Of a stretch of DNA of 64,000 nucleotides, positions 29,965-39,950 are shown in pieces; the first letter of the stretch is position 1, and each line of letters starts with the position of its first letter. Location of the stretch: contig NZ_JAMDLI010000002.1 of the NCBI RefSeq assembly GCF_023721815.1, forward strand, positions 124,001 to 188,000, read 5' to 3'. The stretch comes from Pleomorphomonas sp. JP5. Lineage in GTDB: Bacteria > Pseudomonadota > Alphaproteobacteria > Rhizobiales > Pleomorphomonadaceae. Made by a program: the position numbers and the translations under genes. Under the pieces are notes generated by a model that ran no database searches, was not told the origin of the DNA, and was given only the letters and a program-made list of their open reading frames with translations.

Positions 29965-32900
29965 CTACTTCTTTTTCTGCTGCTCGAGCGAAGCCTTGAG
30001 AGCGGCCAGCGCAGCGAATGGCGAGTTGGGATCGGCAACCTTCTCCTTGCGCGGCGGCCGATCGGCCGAGCGCTCGGCGTTCCGGTCGTTGGGACGACCA
30101 TCCCGGCGATCGCCGAAGCGGCGCTCTTCACGCCCGTCGCGTCGGTCGCCCTGCGGACGACCCTGCCGGCGATCGTCCTGCGACCGCTGACCACGCCCTT
30201 CGGACGCCGCAGCCTCGCCCGGCTCGCCAGACCGAGAAGACGCGCCCCGGTTCGGCCCGCCACGGCGCTCGCCCCGATGGTCATGCCTCTGGTCGCTCCT
30301 GTGATCGCCATGCCGAGGCCGATCGCCACGACCGGGACGCCACACGTCGACCTCACGGTCTTCCAGGACTTCGGCCGGTGCCTCGGTCGCCTCTTCGGGC
30401 GACGCCACGGTTTCGGCGGCCACGCCTTCGGCCGGCGCCTCGGCATCGGCTGCCGGCGTTTCGACTTCTACGGCAGGCGCCTCGACCGACGCGACCTCGA
30501 CGGGAACAGCCTCAGCGGGAGCCGCCTCAACAACAGCCTCGGTCGCGCCGGTTTCGGCCGTCGCCGCATCGACCGGAGCCGCCTCGACGGACGCGTCCTC
30601 TGCCGGCGCTTCGGTCTTCTGGGGCTTGACCGGCACCTTGATCGTCCGCTTCTCGGAGCGATAGCCGAGACCGCGCAGGATCGAGGCGAAGTCCTCACCC
30701 GAGCAACCAAGCAGCGACGTCATCGCCACCGTCACCGTGAAGCCACCACCCTGCGGCAGCGCCCCCTCGGGCGGAGTGGCGCCATCGACCGACTTGAAGG
30801 CGATCAGCGGCCGGATGATATCGGCCAGACGCTCGAGGATATCGAGGCGGACGGCACGCTCGCCAGCGACACGAAAGCCGACGAGACGGTAGAGCGTCTT
30901 GTCGAAAGCCGGATCGACCTTGATCGAGGTGCGTCCCGAGGCGGAGAGCTGCGGCAGCTCGGCAAGGCCCGGCATGTCGAGGGCGCCATGCTTCAAGGCC
31001 CAGAGCTGGGCCACCAGAGCCGCAGGCGCCGGCTTCAACAGCGCCGGCACATAGATGTGATAGGCGCCGAACCGGACGCCATACTTGCGCATGACAGCGC
31101 GCTGGGTCTGATCGAGCGCCTTGACGTCGTCGGCGATGTCATGCCGCTCGACGGTACCGAGCGCCTCGACCATGCGGAAGGCAACGCCACGCGCGATACC
31201 CTCAAGATCGGCGGCGGTCCGCAGGTCGAACAGCGGCTTCAGAAGCGTCTGGATGTGGGCCCCGACCCAAAGATCGAGCCTGTCCTGCGCCTTCTCGCGG
31301 GCGCCACCGGCGAGTTGCTCGTCGGCAAGCAGCATCACGCGCGGCGCCAACGTGTCGTCGCCGGCCACGAGACGCCCCACGGGCTCGCCGAGCCAGCGCA
31401 GGCTGCCATCGGTGGACAGCACGATTTCTTCGTTGGGGGCCTTGGAGATCTTCTCGGCGCGCTTGTCGAACTCGCCGGAGAGCGCCTGCTGGGCCGCCGC
31501 CTTCAGCGCCTTTGCCTCGGAGCCGTCGCCGCCCACTCCCGCGTCGGGCACGAAGCGGAAGCCGTGCAGCTCCCCGACCGCCTGCCCTTCGACGAGCACG
31601 CCGCCGGTACCGGTGATTTCAGCTTCGAGCATGGTGTTCTCTCTCAATCTCTTCAACAATACCGATGTCCGGCGATCCACGAAACGCTGGGTCAACCGGT
31701 CATGCAACGCATCCGACAGCCTGTCCTCGATGGCGCGCGTCTTCTCCCGCCAATGGCCGGGCGCAAACAGCCAGTCCGGTCGGTTGGCGACAAACGTCCA
31801 TGTCCTGATATCCGCCAAGCGCCGCGACAGCGTATCGATATCGCCATCCGTCCTGTCAGACAACCCGACCTGCCGTGCAAACCAATCGTCTGGAATCACG
31901 CCTTTTGCAATGAGGAATCGATAGAGTGCGACGATGAGATCACCGTGCTGGGCCGGCGATATCTTGCGGAAGTCGGGAACCTGGCAAACATCCCAGAGAA
32001 GCGCCACCCGTTCGCGACCGCGCGCCGCCACCGCGACGTCTTCGGCTCTCAGAGCAAAGTCGAGCACCCGCTGATCGTCGGACGGCAAGGCCCGCGTCAG
32101 CCCCTCGGCACCCGGCAGCGTCTCGAGCGAGGCTCGGAGCGCGTCGACGGATGAGAAGTCGAGGTCGCCGTTCCGCCACTGGAAGACGCGCACCGGCTCG
32201 AAATCATGCCCCTCGATGGCCGTGACGACATCCTCGTCGAATGGCATCACCCGACCGGTGACGCCGAAGGTGCCGTCGTTGAGGTAGCGACCGGCCCGGC
32301 CGGCGATCTGGCCAAGCTCGGCCGCCGTCAGACCGCGATACTGGTGGCCGTCGAACTTTCGCGCCTGAGCGAAGGCGACGTGATCGACGTCGAGGTTCAG
32401 GCCCATGCCGATGGCGTCCGTTGCCACCAGGAAATCGACCTCTCCGTTCTGAAACAAAGCCACCTGGGCGTTGCGGGTGCGGGGAGACAGCGCGCCCATC
32501 ACCACCGCGGCGCCACCCCTCTGGCGGCGGATCAGCTCGGCGACGGCATAGACCTCTTCGGACGAGAAGGCGACGATCGCCGATCGCGGCGGCAGTCGGG
32601 TGATCTTCTTCGCGCCGGTATAGGCGAGATGGCTGAGACGTGGCCGCGACGTGACGGCAACGCCCGGCAGGAGGCGCTCGATCAAAGGTCGCGCCGTCGC
32701 CGAGCCCAGCAGCATCGTTTCCTGCCGCCCGCGCACATTGAGCAGCCGGTCGGTGAAAACGTGCCCGCGCTCGATGTCGCCGGCAAGCTGTACCTCGTCG
32801 ATAGCCACGAAGGCGACGTCGAGATCGCGCGGCATCGCCTCCACCGTCGCCACCCAGTAGCGGGCGTCGCGCGGAACGATCTTCTCCTCGCCCGTGACCA

Positions 32901-33111
32901 AAGCCACCGCGCCCGCGCCCACGCGAGCGACGATCCGGCCATAGACCTCGCGCGCCAGAAGACGCAGCGGCAAGCCGATGGCGCCTGAGCCATGGCTCAG
33001 CATCTTCTCGATGGCGAGGTGGGTCTTGCCGGTGTTGGTCGGCCCCAACACCGCCGTCACAGCCCGGGCACGGGCAGGCGATAGCAAGGGGGCCGCTCGG
33101 ACGATATTCAT
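29965..33111 (-). CDS. SUV3-like RNA helicase with long disordered tail
   Basis: A 1048-residue superfamily 2 helicase related to mitochondrial SUV3. Motifs are Walker A LGPTNTGKTHLA, the AIDEVQLAGD box, GSATARP, VATDAIGMGLNLDVDHVAF and QIAGRAGRYL, followed by SUV3-type C-terminal domains. From about residue 815 the protein becomes low-complexity: first rich in Ala, Glu, Pro and Val, then in Arg, Asp, Gly and His, and it ends with SPFAALAALKASLEQQKKK. The ATG at 33111 (MNIVRAAPLL) is preferred; the frame is open 38 codons upstream. A role in RNA turnover is likely by homology. Confidence 0.9.
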   Translation of the reverse strand: MNIVRAAPLLSPARARAVTAVLGPTNTGKTHLAIEKMLSHGSGAIGLPLRLLAREVYGRIVARVGAGAVALVTGEEKIVPRDARYWVATVEAMPRDLDVAFVAIDEVQLAGDIERGHVFTDRLLNVRGRQETMLLGSATARPLIERLLPGVAVTSRPRLSHLAYTGAKKITRLPPRSAIVAFSSEEVYAVAELIRRQRGGAAVVMGALSPRTRNAQVALFQNGEVDFLVATDAIGMGLNLDVDHVAFAQARKFDGHQYRGLTAAELGQIAGRAGRYLNDGTFGVTGRVMPFDEDVVTAIEGHDFEPVRVFQWRNGDLDFSSVDALRASLETLPGAEGLTRALPSDDQRVLDFALRAEDVAVAARGRERVALLWDVCQVPDFRKISPAQHGDLIVALYRFLIAKGVIPDDWFARQVGLSDRTDGDIDTLSRRLADIRTWTFVANRPDWLFAPGHWREKTRAIEDRLSDALHDRLTQRFVDRRTSVLLKRLRENTMLEAEITGTGGVLVEGQAVGELHGFRFVPDAGVGGDGSEAKALKAAAQQALSGEFDKRAEKISKAPNEEIVLSTDGSLRWLGEPVGRLVAGDDTLAPRVMLLADEQLAGGAREKAQDRLDLWVGAHIQTLLKPLFDLRTAADLEGIARGVAFRMVEALGTVERHDIADDVKALDQTQRAVMRKYGVRFGAYHIYVPALLKPAPAALVAQLWALKHGALDMPGLAELPQLSASGRTSIKVDPAFDKTLYRLVGFRVAGERAVRLDILERLADIIRPLIAFKSVDGATPPEGALPQGGGFTVTVAMTSLLGCSGEDFASILRGLGYRSEKRTIKVPVKPQKTEAPAEDASVEAAPVDAATAETGATEAVVEAAPAEAVPVEVASVEAPAVEVETPAADAEAPAEGVAAETVASPEEATEAPAEVLEDREVDVWRPGRGDRPRHGDHRSDQRHDHRGERRGGPNRGASSRSGEPGEAAASEGRGQRSQDDRRQGRPQGDRRDGREERRFGDRRDGRPNDRNAERSADRPPRKEKVADPNSPFAALAALKASLEQQKKK

Positions 33112-33666
33112 GGGGTCCCGCTCGATACGCGATGAGGCCGTAGCTTTCCCTATACGAAAGTCCGCCCGAGAGGCCAGAGAAAACCGGCGGAAGCATGGCA
33201 CCGAACGAGAAACGGAATCAAACAAGAACAGATGCGGGGCGAATCGCTATTTCAAAGAGATTCTGCATTCGTTCCCTACAAGATATGGAGGAAGCCAGAG
33301 TCTTCGCCGCGCTATGTTGAATCCAGAGACTCTTGCCGATGAATCGTTCGACTCACGGCCGGAATCGATGTCAAGACCAAGCGAGCACAAAGACTCGAAA
33401 GCGAAATCATGGTTAACAAATAATACTGACAAGCAGAAGTAGAGCACCAGAGACATTAACCATTTCAACAGAGCGAGAACGAACACGGAGCGAATCGCTG
33501 ACAGGCCAATGTTCTTGTTTTGCTCCAACCAGATATTCCACTCGCCTCGACCAAAGCCACTAGATGTCCAGCCATCGCCGACCTTATCGCGTGCGCCGGT
33601 CACCGAAGCGTTAACGTATCTGTGTCGAATTGAGACTATCGATACCCGCCATCACGACGCCGACAA
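33112..33666. other. Long non-coding gap upstream of the helicase
   Basis: This is about 555 bp of visibly lower GC than its neighbours. It must contain the helicase promoter. TTAACCAT occurs twice in opposite orientation (33416-33409 and 33456-33463). A minus frame of 118 codons (33247-33603) has a hydrophobic stretch, but starts with GTG and lacks a ribosome site and family resemblance. I see no supported gene. Confidence 0.5.
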
Positions 33667-33690
33667 TAAAAAAGCGCCCCGGAGGGCGCC
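33667..33690 (-). terminator. Rho-independent terminator of the DUF3108 gene
   Basis: On the minus strand GCGCCC and GGGCGC (33689-33684 with 33679-33674) pair around a 4-nt loop, followed by seven Ts. It lies 30 bp past the stop codon. Confidence 0.8.
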
Positions 33691-33720
33691 CTTATTTCCA
33701 TCGTGCTGGACGATTGCGGT

Positions 33721-34566
33721 TCAGTTGGAGGCCTGCTCCACCTTGCCGAGCTTGGCATTCTCGCCGAATTGGGTTGCAACGACCAGAAGCATACCGCGCA
33801 TGGTCTTCACCGAAATCTTGCTCGGCACCATCACCCGTCCCTCAGCCATCGGCACGAACCAGACGTCGAGGTCGCGGTTATCACGCATATATTCGGTGGA
33901 CTTGGTTCCCTCGCGATGACCGGCCACCGGCACCCAACGCGCCGAACAATGGACGGCATCTCCCTTGTAGCCCGGGATATCCACCGCATCGGTGCTGGTG
34001 TAGCTCAGCTTGATGTCGTAGCGCGTCCAGCCATCGAACACCGGCAGCGTACGGTCGCAGACATCCTTGTCGTCGCGAACGACCGGCAGGATGGCTGCCG
34101 ACAACGGATCGACCACGCGGCGCTTGGCCGCCGATGTCACGGGCACCCTGTCCTCTCGCTCGATGAGCTCGGGAATGGCCCTGAGGCTGCGGACATTGCC
34201 GCCGCCAAGCGACATGGACACCTGCGTGACCGTATCGCCACGGCTCATCAGCTCATAGGTGGACGGCACCAGGGAGCGACCGACATAGCCCTTGGCATCG
34301 ACGAAGCTCTCCTCGGAGCTGACGATGCGAGCGAGCCCGGCGGTCGAGATATGCAGCTTGGCAGCATAGGCGCCGCGATCCACCTTGATCGACAAGGAGC
34401 CCTTTGCGATGCCTATCCCCATGAAGGAGGCTGAGTAGAGCGCCTGCACTTCCCCCTCGCGCGCGACGGCCGCGCCCGAAGGCAGCACGACGGACAGCGC
34501 TGCGACAAAGGCCGTCGTGGCCATGACGCCTTTCAAACGACGCGGCAGAGTTTCGACACGAACCAC
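33721..34566 (-). CDS. Periplasmic DUF3108 domain protein
   Basis: A 281-residue exported protein. The GTG at 34566 is chosen because GGAGG lies 7 nt upstream and the product then has a signal peptide (VMATTAFVAALSVVLPSGAAVA); the open frame to 34728 has no such support. The mature part is a single beta-rich DUF3108 domain with LYSASFMGIGIAKGSLSIKV near its start and RDLDVWFVPMAEGRVMVPSK near its end. Family function is unknown, with an envelope role assumed. A CtrA-like direct repeat lies about 160 bp upstream. Confidence 0.85.
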   Translation of the reverse strand: MVRVETLPRRLKGVMATTAFVAALSVVLPSGAAVAREGEVQALYSASFMGIGIAKGSLSIKVDRGAYAAKLHISTAGLARIVSSEESFVDAKGYVGRSLVPSTYELMSRGDTVTQVSMSLGGGNVRSLRAIPELIEREDRVPVTSAAKRRVVDPLSAAILPVVRDDKDVCDRTLPVFDGWTRYDIKLSYTSTDAVDIPGYKGDAVHCSARWVPVAGHREGTKSTEYMRDNRDLDVWFVPMAEGRVMVPSKISVKTMRGMLLVVATQFGENAKLGKVEQASN

Positions 34567-34726
34567 CACGGAACCTCCGTTTGCGGACGGCACCCCGTCC
34601 TCACCCCTCGGTCGCCGCCGAGCGACCGGAACGACGTCTGGAAGAACTACACGGCGGGCGACGCACCAGCCGGCGAGAGACCGGAGACCCTTCGGCCGAT
34701 CACTCTCAGCCGAATGATCGACTGTC

Positions 34727-34746
34727 ATGGTAACCGGATGGTTAAC
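34727..34746 (-). promoter_or_regulatory. CtrA-like 11-bp-period direct repeat
   Basis: Read on the minus strand, GTTAACCAT, CCG, GTTACCAT form two half-sites repeated every 11 bp. The CtrA consensus is TTAA-N7-TTAA and its half-site TTAACCAT. It lies between the DUF3108 gene (minus) and rpmB (plus). The 432-bp gap (34567-34998) also holds the rpmB promoter and no other gene. Confidence 0.4.
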
Positions 34747-34852
34747 GCGACGAAAGCCTCGTTATCCCTCCCTTGGGAAAATCGGCAGACATCCGCCCGT
34801 CCCCTGCCGGCAGCCAACAGCTTTTTTTGCCGGCTTCCCCTCGCTTCCGGGG

Positions 34853-34882
34853 TTGACGGAGCCAATGCCGACCGACTATAGG
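34853..34882 (+). promoter_or_regulatory. Sigma70-type promoter of rpmB
   Basis: TTGACG (34853-34858) and TATAGG (34877-34882) are separated by 18 nt, and rpmB starts 116 bp downstream. Confidence 0.65.
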
Positions 34883-34998
34883 AACGCGACTTGAAACGGC
34901 GCCGTCGGCAAGATGCAAGCGGCGCCTTGGCTTATTTCATCGCGAGGAGCGGCCAAAAAGGCCTCGATCCCGCGCCAACAGAAAAAGAGGGTATCCCG

Positions 34999-35295
34999 AT
35001 GGCCCGGCGCTGCGAACTTACCGGCAAGGCCGTTCTGACGGGTAATAACGTCAGCCACGCCAATAACAAGACCAAGCGGCGCTTCCTGCCGAACCTCCTG
35101 GCTGTGACGCTCCTGTCGGACACGCTCGGCCAGTCGGTGCGCCTGCGCATCTCCGCCAACGCCCTGCGTTCGGTCGAGCATCGCGGCGGCCTTGATGCCT
35201 ATCTCGCCAAGGCCGGTGACGACGAGCTGTCGCCGCGCGCCCGGCTGATCAAGAAGCAGATCGCCAAGAAGGCCGCCGAGGCCGCTGCCGCCTGA
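34999..35295 (+). CDS. rpmB: Ribosomal protein bL28
   Basis: A 98-residue 50S subunit protein. It begins [20 protein letters not shown], with the [12 protein letters not shown] core and a basic Ala/Lys tail ([16 protein letters not shown]). GAGGG precedes the ATG at 34999; the longer frame covers the promoter and is not coding. It stands alone, not with rpmG, and is followed by a terminator. Confidence 0.97.
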   Translation: MARRCELTGKAVLTGNNVSHANNKTKRRFLPNLLAVTLLSDTLGQSVRLRISANALRSVEHRGGLDAYLAKAGDDELSPRARLIKKQIAKKAAEAAAA

Positions 35296-35324
35296 GCCTT
35301 TCGGGGCGAAAGGTCATGAAGTTC

Positions 35325-35360
35325 AGCCGCGATGCCGGAAACGGCCTCGCGGCTTTATTT
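35325..35360 (+). terminator. Rho-independent terminator of rpmB
   Basis: AGCCGCGA (35325-35332) pairs with TCGCGGCT (35347-35354), with an inner GCC/GGC, followed by TTATTT. A smaller hairpin CCTTTCG/CGAAAGG lies just before it (35297-35313). Confidence 0.8.
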
Positions 35361-35464
35361 ATGTGTGCCATAAGTGGTACATGTCGCGCGAAATCACGAC
35401 CTCGCGGTCGGGTCTCGTTTCATAGCTCCAAAAGCCTGGTCTGTTCTGCCGGAGAACTTCTGGA

Positions 35465-36010
35465 ATGTTCGATAGACGCCTCACCCCCTCGGTGCTGGCG
35501 ATGGTCGCTACCGTCGTCGCATCCAATATTCTCGTCCAGTACCCCTTCACGCCCCTTGGGCTCGGCGACCTCCTCACCTGGGGTGCCTTTACCTATCCCT
35601 TCGCCTTCCTGGTGACGGACCTCACCAACCGCTGGTTCGGACCGCAGAAAACCCGCCGCGTCGTCTATGTCGGCTTCGCCATCGCTGTTGTCCTGTCGAT
35701 CTGGCTGTCCGAGCCGCGCATCGCGCTTGCCTCCGGCTCCGCCTTCCTCTGCGCCCAGCTTCTCGACGTCACCCTCTTCAACCGGCTGCGCGCCGGCTCC
35801 TGGTGGCGCGCTCCGCTGGTGTCCTCGTCGATCGGTTCGGCGGTTGACACGGCCATCTTCTTCTCCATCGCCTTCGCCGGCTCCGGCTTGCCCTGGACCA
35901 CGTGGGCGCTCGGCGATTTCTCGGTGAAGATGCTGGTGGCCATGGCCTCGCTTCTGCCCTACGCCAGCCTGATGAACTGGGTGAAGCCCTACCAGCCGAT
36001 CCGCAGCTGA
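35465..36010 (+). CDS. VUT family queuosine precursor transporter (YhhQ-like)
   Basis: A 181-residue integral membrane protein with about six helices. The family feature is AFTYPFAFLVTDLTNRWFGP near residue 45. VUT/YhhQ proteins import preQ0/preQ1, the precursors of the tRNA base queuosine. The start MFDRRLTPSVLAMVATVVAS fits. I found no convincing preQ1 riboswitch in the 100-bp space after the rpmB terminator. Confidence 0.88.
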   Translation: MFDRRLTPSVLAMVATVVASNILVQYPFTPLGLGDLLTWGAFTYPFAFLVTDLTNRWFGPQKTRRVVYVGFAIAVVLSIWLSEPRIALASGSAFLCAQLLDVTLFNRLRAGSWWRAPLVSSSIGSAVDTAIFFSIAFAGSGLPWTTWALGDFSVKMLVAMASLLPYASLMNWVKPYQPIRS

Positions 36011-36015
36011 TCCTT

Positions 36016-37011
36016 TCAGTTCAGGTCATCATTGGAAAGAAAATCGCCCCAGCCGAGCTTGCCGGCCGCCTTGTAGGCGGCCCGGTTCCGGCTGGCGATG
36101 CCGACCTCGCCCACCGTACCGTCGGCGCGACAGACACTGAAGACGATCTCGTGCTTGGAAAGACGCGGCGGTCGCAGAATGCGGCCGCCGTTCTCGTCTT
36201 CGGTTCCGGCCAACGAGGGCGATTCCAGGACAAGATAAGCGTAGCGCTCGTCCTCGAAAGGCACCGTACCGCCCTTGAGGCGCATATGAGCACGGCTTCG
36301 CTCGACCCTCACCGACGTGTGACACCAGTCCCCCGGAGGCAGTGGACAGGGGCCGGCATGCGGACAGGGCGCAAGGATGCGAGTGCCGGCGGCAAGAGCT
36401 GCCCCCCGCACCACCATCAGCCGGTCGTGATCGCGCGGCGTGCCCGGCTCGACGATCACGATTCGCCCAACCCGAGCGATCAGATCGACCACGAGCCGTT
36501 CGGCCGCCGCAAGCTCGAGCTCCGTCAAGGCATAGGCAACGACGGCAAGATCGAAGTTCCCCTCCGGAAGACCGGCAAGCTGGACCATGTCGCCTCGGCG
36601 AATATCGGCTTGCCTGAGCGCCGGAGGTCCACCAAGGGCCAGATCGCCCGCAAGCGCGCGAAAGTCGGCACTGGCCTCAACCATGGTCAGCGAGGAGATC
36701 GTCGGCCACAGAGCCACGGCGGCCCAGCTCGCGGTCCCCGGTCCAGCGCCAAGGTCGAGGACCGTCCTCGGCTCAAAAACTGGTCGCGCCGCCGCGAGAC
36801 GGTCGAACGCAGCCGTAACCGCCGCGTAGGTGGCAGGCATGCGGCTTGCCGCGTAGGCGGCGACACCGGCGGCGTCTGGGACGGCCTGTCGAGACGGGAG
36901 GTTGGCGCGATAGCCGGCCGATAGCCGCGCGGCCGCCTCTCCAAGCCGCTCGGGCCGGACGCGCTCGGCCACGGCCGCTGCGAGGGCCGGTGGAAGGCGC
37001 CGATCGCTCAT
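36016..37011 (-). CDS. Rsm22-like ribosome-associated methyltransferase-fold protein
   Basis: A 331-residue protein of the small-ribosomal-subunit Rsm22 family (METTL17 in mitochondria). It has a SAM-binding motif (TVLDLGAGPGTASW) near residue 85 and the C-terminal cysteine-rich region CPHAGPCPLPPGDWCHTS, which in relatives is linked to an iron-sulfur cluster. Mitochondrial members help assemble the small ribosomal subunit. It overlaps the phytase-like gene by 4 bp and is last in the minus-strand group cobS, GFA-like, cobT, phytase-like, rsm22-like. Confidence 0.88.
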   Translation of the reverse strand: MSDRRLPPALAAAVAERVRPERLGEAAARLSAGYRANLPSRQAVPDAAGVAAYAASRMPATYAAVTAAFDRLAAARPVFEPRTVLDLGAGPGTASWAAVALWPTISSLTMVEASADFRALAGDLALGGPPALRQADIRRGDMVQLAGLPEGNFDLAVVAYALTELELAAAERLVVDLIARVGRIVIVEPGTPRDHDRLMVVRGAALAAGTRILAPCPHAGPCPLPPGDWCHTSVRVERSRAHMRLKGGTVPFEDERYAYLVLESPSLAGTEDENGGRILRPPRLSKHEIVFSVCRADGTVGEVGIASRNRAAYKAAGKLGWGDFLSNDDLN

Positions 37012-38027
37012 GGCGATCGAAGGCGGAACTCTAGATAGAGCGTCCGCTGCAAGAAAGCGCGATTGTCGTCGGAGATAAGGGATATCCTTGTCTCGCCGCC
37101 GGTCTTCCAGATCGCCAGCCCCTCCATGTTGTCGATCTGCTCCGACATGCTCGCCTCCAGAAGCGTCTCACCATCAATGACAACGCCCGGCCGAATGTCG
37201 GAGAGGGAGAAGACGCGGATGCGGCAGCGTATGCCCGAGAGGAAGGAAAAGCTACGTTCGAGGACATAGAGGCGACCATCCGGGCCGACCTTGGCGTCGG
37301 TCAGGTCGTAACCGTCGACCCGACGGATCCGAAAGGCATAAGGCGCCTTGCCGCCGATGACCCAACCCGGTGGATCGGCGGTCTTGGCGCCCCGCTCGGC
37401 AGCCTCCGCGAGAACGACGAAACGCCCGCCAAGACCGCTGCTGGCCGGCAACGCAGCGACCGATTCAAAACCACGGTTGGCCTGGAGCAGCCGAGTGTCT
37501 TTCGGCAGAGCGACGGCCGTCATCGGCCCGACGAAACCGTCGGCATCCATAGGCCCCGTCATCACCGTCGGCCGCCCCTCGAAGGAAACGACACCAAACG
37601 GTCGGCCACCATCGCCGGGATAGACGTCGAGCGACTCGGTATCGGAGGCGGACTTGGCGCGAGACAGTGTCCCCTTGGTGGTCCGCAACCTTCGGATCGA
37701 GGCCGACGACAGACCGATCGGCCGACCATGAGGGTCACGCTCGATCGTCGCCCGAACCATGAGCCCATCGTCGCTGAGCGCGAGAAAGCGCCGACCGCCG
37801 TCGCCGATCACCAGACCGGACAGCCCCCCGACTTCCCGCCGGTCGGCGCGAACTTCAAAACCGCCGACATAGTCGAGACCTCCGAAGCGAACCTGGGAAG
37901 GATAGGATACCGAGAACCCGGCAATCGGCCGCGCGATAACATGCGTCGCAATATCGGCGCCCGATGCGTCGGCCGCCAACAGGAACAGACCAAGCATGGC
38001 GGGGAAGAGTCCCCGCCCGTTCCTCAT
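37008..38027 (-). CDS. Secreted esterase-like-activity-of-phytase family protein
   Basis: A 339-residue protein with an N-terminal signal ([16 protein letters not shown]). The body matches the beta-propeller-like family annotated 'esterase-like activity of phytase': [30 protein letters not shown] and a C-terminal [11 protein letters not shown] with [16 protein letters not shown]. The real substrate is unknown. It overlaps cobT by 4 bp upstream and the rsm22-like gene by 4 bp downstream, so the three are translationally linked. Confidence 0.83.
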   Translation of the reverse strand: MRNGRGLFPAMLGLFLLAADASGADIATHVIARPIAGFSVSYPSQVRFGGLDYVGGFEVRADRREVGGLSGLVIGDGGRRFLALSDDGLMVRATIERDPHGRPIGLSSASIRRLRTTKGTLSRAKSASDTESLDVYPGDGGRPFGVVSFEGRPTVMTGPMDADGFVGPMTAVALPKDTRLLQANRGFESVAALPASSGLGGRFVVLAEAAERGAKTADPPGWVIGGKAPYAFRIRRVDGYDLTDAKVGPDGRLYVLERSFSFLSGIRCRIRVFSLSDIRPGVVIDGETLLEASMSEQIDNMEGLAIWKTGGETRISLISDDNRAFLQRTLYLEFRLRSP

Positions 38028-39937
38028 GAAAGCCCCAGCGTCGAGATGCGCCTGGGCCTCGGCTTGTTGCCGGCCCGGATCGCCTTCTGCGTCGGCTGCT
38101 CCTCGAACAACGCCGCCAACTGGTCGGTCATGGCGCCCGCCAGCTCCTCGACGTCGACGATGGTCACGGCACGCTTGTAGAAGCGCGTCACGTCATGACC
38201 GATGCCGATGGCGATCAGTTCAACCGGCGAACGCTCCTCGATCTCCTCGATGACGTAGCGCAGGTGGCGTTCGAGATAGTTGCCGGGATTGACCGACAGC
38301 GTCGAGTCATCGACCGGCGCACCGTCTGAGATCATCATCAGGATACGACGATTCTCCGAACGGGCGAGCAAGCGCTGATGCGCCCAATCGAGCGCCTCGC
38401 CATCGATGTTCTCCTTGAGGAGCCCCTCGCGCATCATCAGGCCGAGATTGCGCCGCGCCCTGCGCCATGGGGCATCGGCCGGCTTGTAGACAATGTGACG
38501 CAAATCGTTGAGCCGCCCCGGACCGGCCGGCTTGCCGGCGGCGAGCCAGGCTTCGCGCGCCTGCCCGCCCTTCCAGGCCTTGGTGGTGAAGCCGAGGATC
38601 TCGACCTTGACGCCGCACCGCTCCAGCGTCCGGGCGAGAATGTCGGCGCAAGCCGCCGCGACCGTGATCGGCCGGCCGCGCATCGAGCCCGAGTTGTCGA
38701 TCAGCAGCGTCACCACCGTATCGCGGAAATCGGTGTCGCGCTCCATCTTGAAGGCCAACGGCGCCAGGGGATCGGTGACGACGCGTGTGATGCGCGCCGT
38801 ATCGAGGACGCCTTCCTCGATATCGAAGTCCCAGGAACGATTCTGCTGGGCCATCAGGCGACGCTGCAGCCGGTTGGCCAGCCTTGCGACAACACCGGCG
38901 AAATTGACGAGCTGCTTGTCGAGAAGCCCGCGCAGCCGATCGAGCTCGGCGCCATCGCAGACGTCCTCAGGCCGGGTCACTTCGTCGAACTTGCCCGTGA
39001 ACACCTTGTAATCGCTGACGGGCGGCTGGTTGGTGAACGGCAACTCCGGCCGCTTGGCCTCGCCGGGATCGCTTGAATCGTCCTCTTCGTCGAAGTCGCC
39101 AGGATCGTCGGACATCTCCGATTCGGCGTCGCCTTCCGAGCTCTCCTGGTCCTCGCCGGCCACTTCGCGCTCACGCGCCGCCGTCTGGTCGGCGTCGGCA
39201 TCGTCGGCGGGTTCGGCCGAGGCCTGACTGTCCTCGGCCTCCTGCTGCTCTCCGTCCTGATTCTCGTTCTGCTCGGGGTCGCTGCCGAGCTCGTCCCCCA
39301 TTTCAAGGTTGACGAGCAGGTTGCGCGTCACGCGAGCGAAGGCCTGCTGGCTGGAGATGGCATCGGCGAGGTCGGCCAGATCGTCACCGGCCCGTTCCTC
39401 GATGAAATCCCGCCAGGCATCCATCAACGCCTGGGCGCTCTTGGGCGGCGGCGCGCCCGTCAGCTTCTCGCGCACCATCAGCGCCACCGCCTCGGACAGC
39501 GGCGCGTCATCACGGCTTTCGATGTGCTGAAGGTTGGCGCGCAAGTAACGCTCCTCCAGCATGGCGGCGAGGTTGCCGGCAACGCCGGGCATGACGCGAG
39601 CGCCAAGCGCCTCGCAGCGCGCCTGCTCCATCGCCTCGAACACTGCCTTGGCGCGCGGTCCTTCCGGCACGAAGGTGCGATGCACCGCCTCGTTGTGGCA
39701 GGCAAGGCGCAAGGCCAGCGCATCGCCGGCGCCACGGGTAACGGCGACGTCGAAGGCGGTCGGCCGGCGCGGCGGGTCGGGAACGCGCGCCTTGTGGCCG
39801 TTGAGCGACGGCCGGTCGGCGGCAAACACCACTTCCAGCTCGCCATCGCCAGAGATCGCCCGCATCGCCGTCGTCACCGCTTTCTTGAGCGGCTCGATGA
39901 CGATTTCCTTGCCTTTGGGCTGGTTGGAGGAGGACAC
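38024..39937 (-). CDS. cobT: Aerobic cobaltochelatase subunit CobT
   Basis: A 637-residue subunit of the CobNST complex, which inserts cobalt into hydrogenobyrinic acid a,c-diamide during aerobic cobalamin synthesis. It contains a long acidic linker (about residues 205-305, rich in Glu, Asp and Ser) and a C-terminal von Willebrand A domain with the MIDAS motif DNSGSMRG. The GTG at 39937 has GGAG upstream and gives [13 protein letters not shown], fitting the family length. cobN is not in the window. Confidence 0.95.
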   Translation of the reverse strand: MSSSNQPKGKEIVIEPLKKAVTTAMRAISGDGELEVVFAADRPSLNGHKARVPDPPRRPTAFDVAVTRGAGDALALRLACHNEAVHRTFVPEGPRAKAVFEAMEQARCEALGARVMPGVAGNLAAMLEERYLRANLQHIESRDDAPLSEAVALMVREKLTGAPPPKSAQALMDAWRDFIEERAGDDLADLADAISSQQAFARVTRNLLVNLEMGDELGSDPEQNENQDGEQQEAEDSQASAEPADDADADQTAAREREVAGEDQESSEGDAESEMSDDPGDFDEEDDSSDPGEAKRPELPFTNQPPVSDYKVFTGKFDEVTRPEDVCDGAELDRLRGLLDKQLVNFAGVVARLANRLQRRLMAQQNRSWDFDIEEGVLDTARITRVVTDPLAPLAFKMERDTDFRDTVVTLLIDNSGSMRGRPITVAAACADILARTLERCGVKVEILGFTTKAWKGGQAREAWLAAGKPAGPGRLNDLRHIVYKPADAPWRRARRNLGLMMREGLLKENIDGEALDWAHQRLLARSENRRILMMISDGAPVDDSTLSVNPGNYLERHLRYVIEEIEERSPVELIAIGIGHDVTRFYKRAVTIVDVEELAGAMTDQLAALFEEQPTQKAIRAGNKPRPRRISTLGLS

Positions 39938-39950
39938 GATGCTCCGTTCC

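Noticed and set aside
33247-33603. 118-codon minus-strand frame with a hydrophobic stretch upstream of the helicase
   Set aside because: It starts with GTG without a ribosome site, resembles no family, and has AT-rich codon use like the surrounding non-coding DNA.
35361-35464. Possible preQ1 riboswitch before the VUT transporter gene
   Set aside because: The region has a near-palindrome (TGTGCCA-TAAG-TGGTACA) but no match to the preQ1 aptamer core or pseudoknot that I can support.
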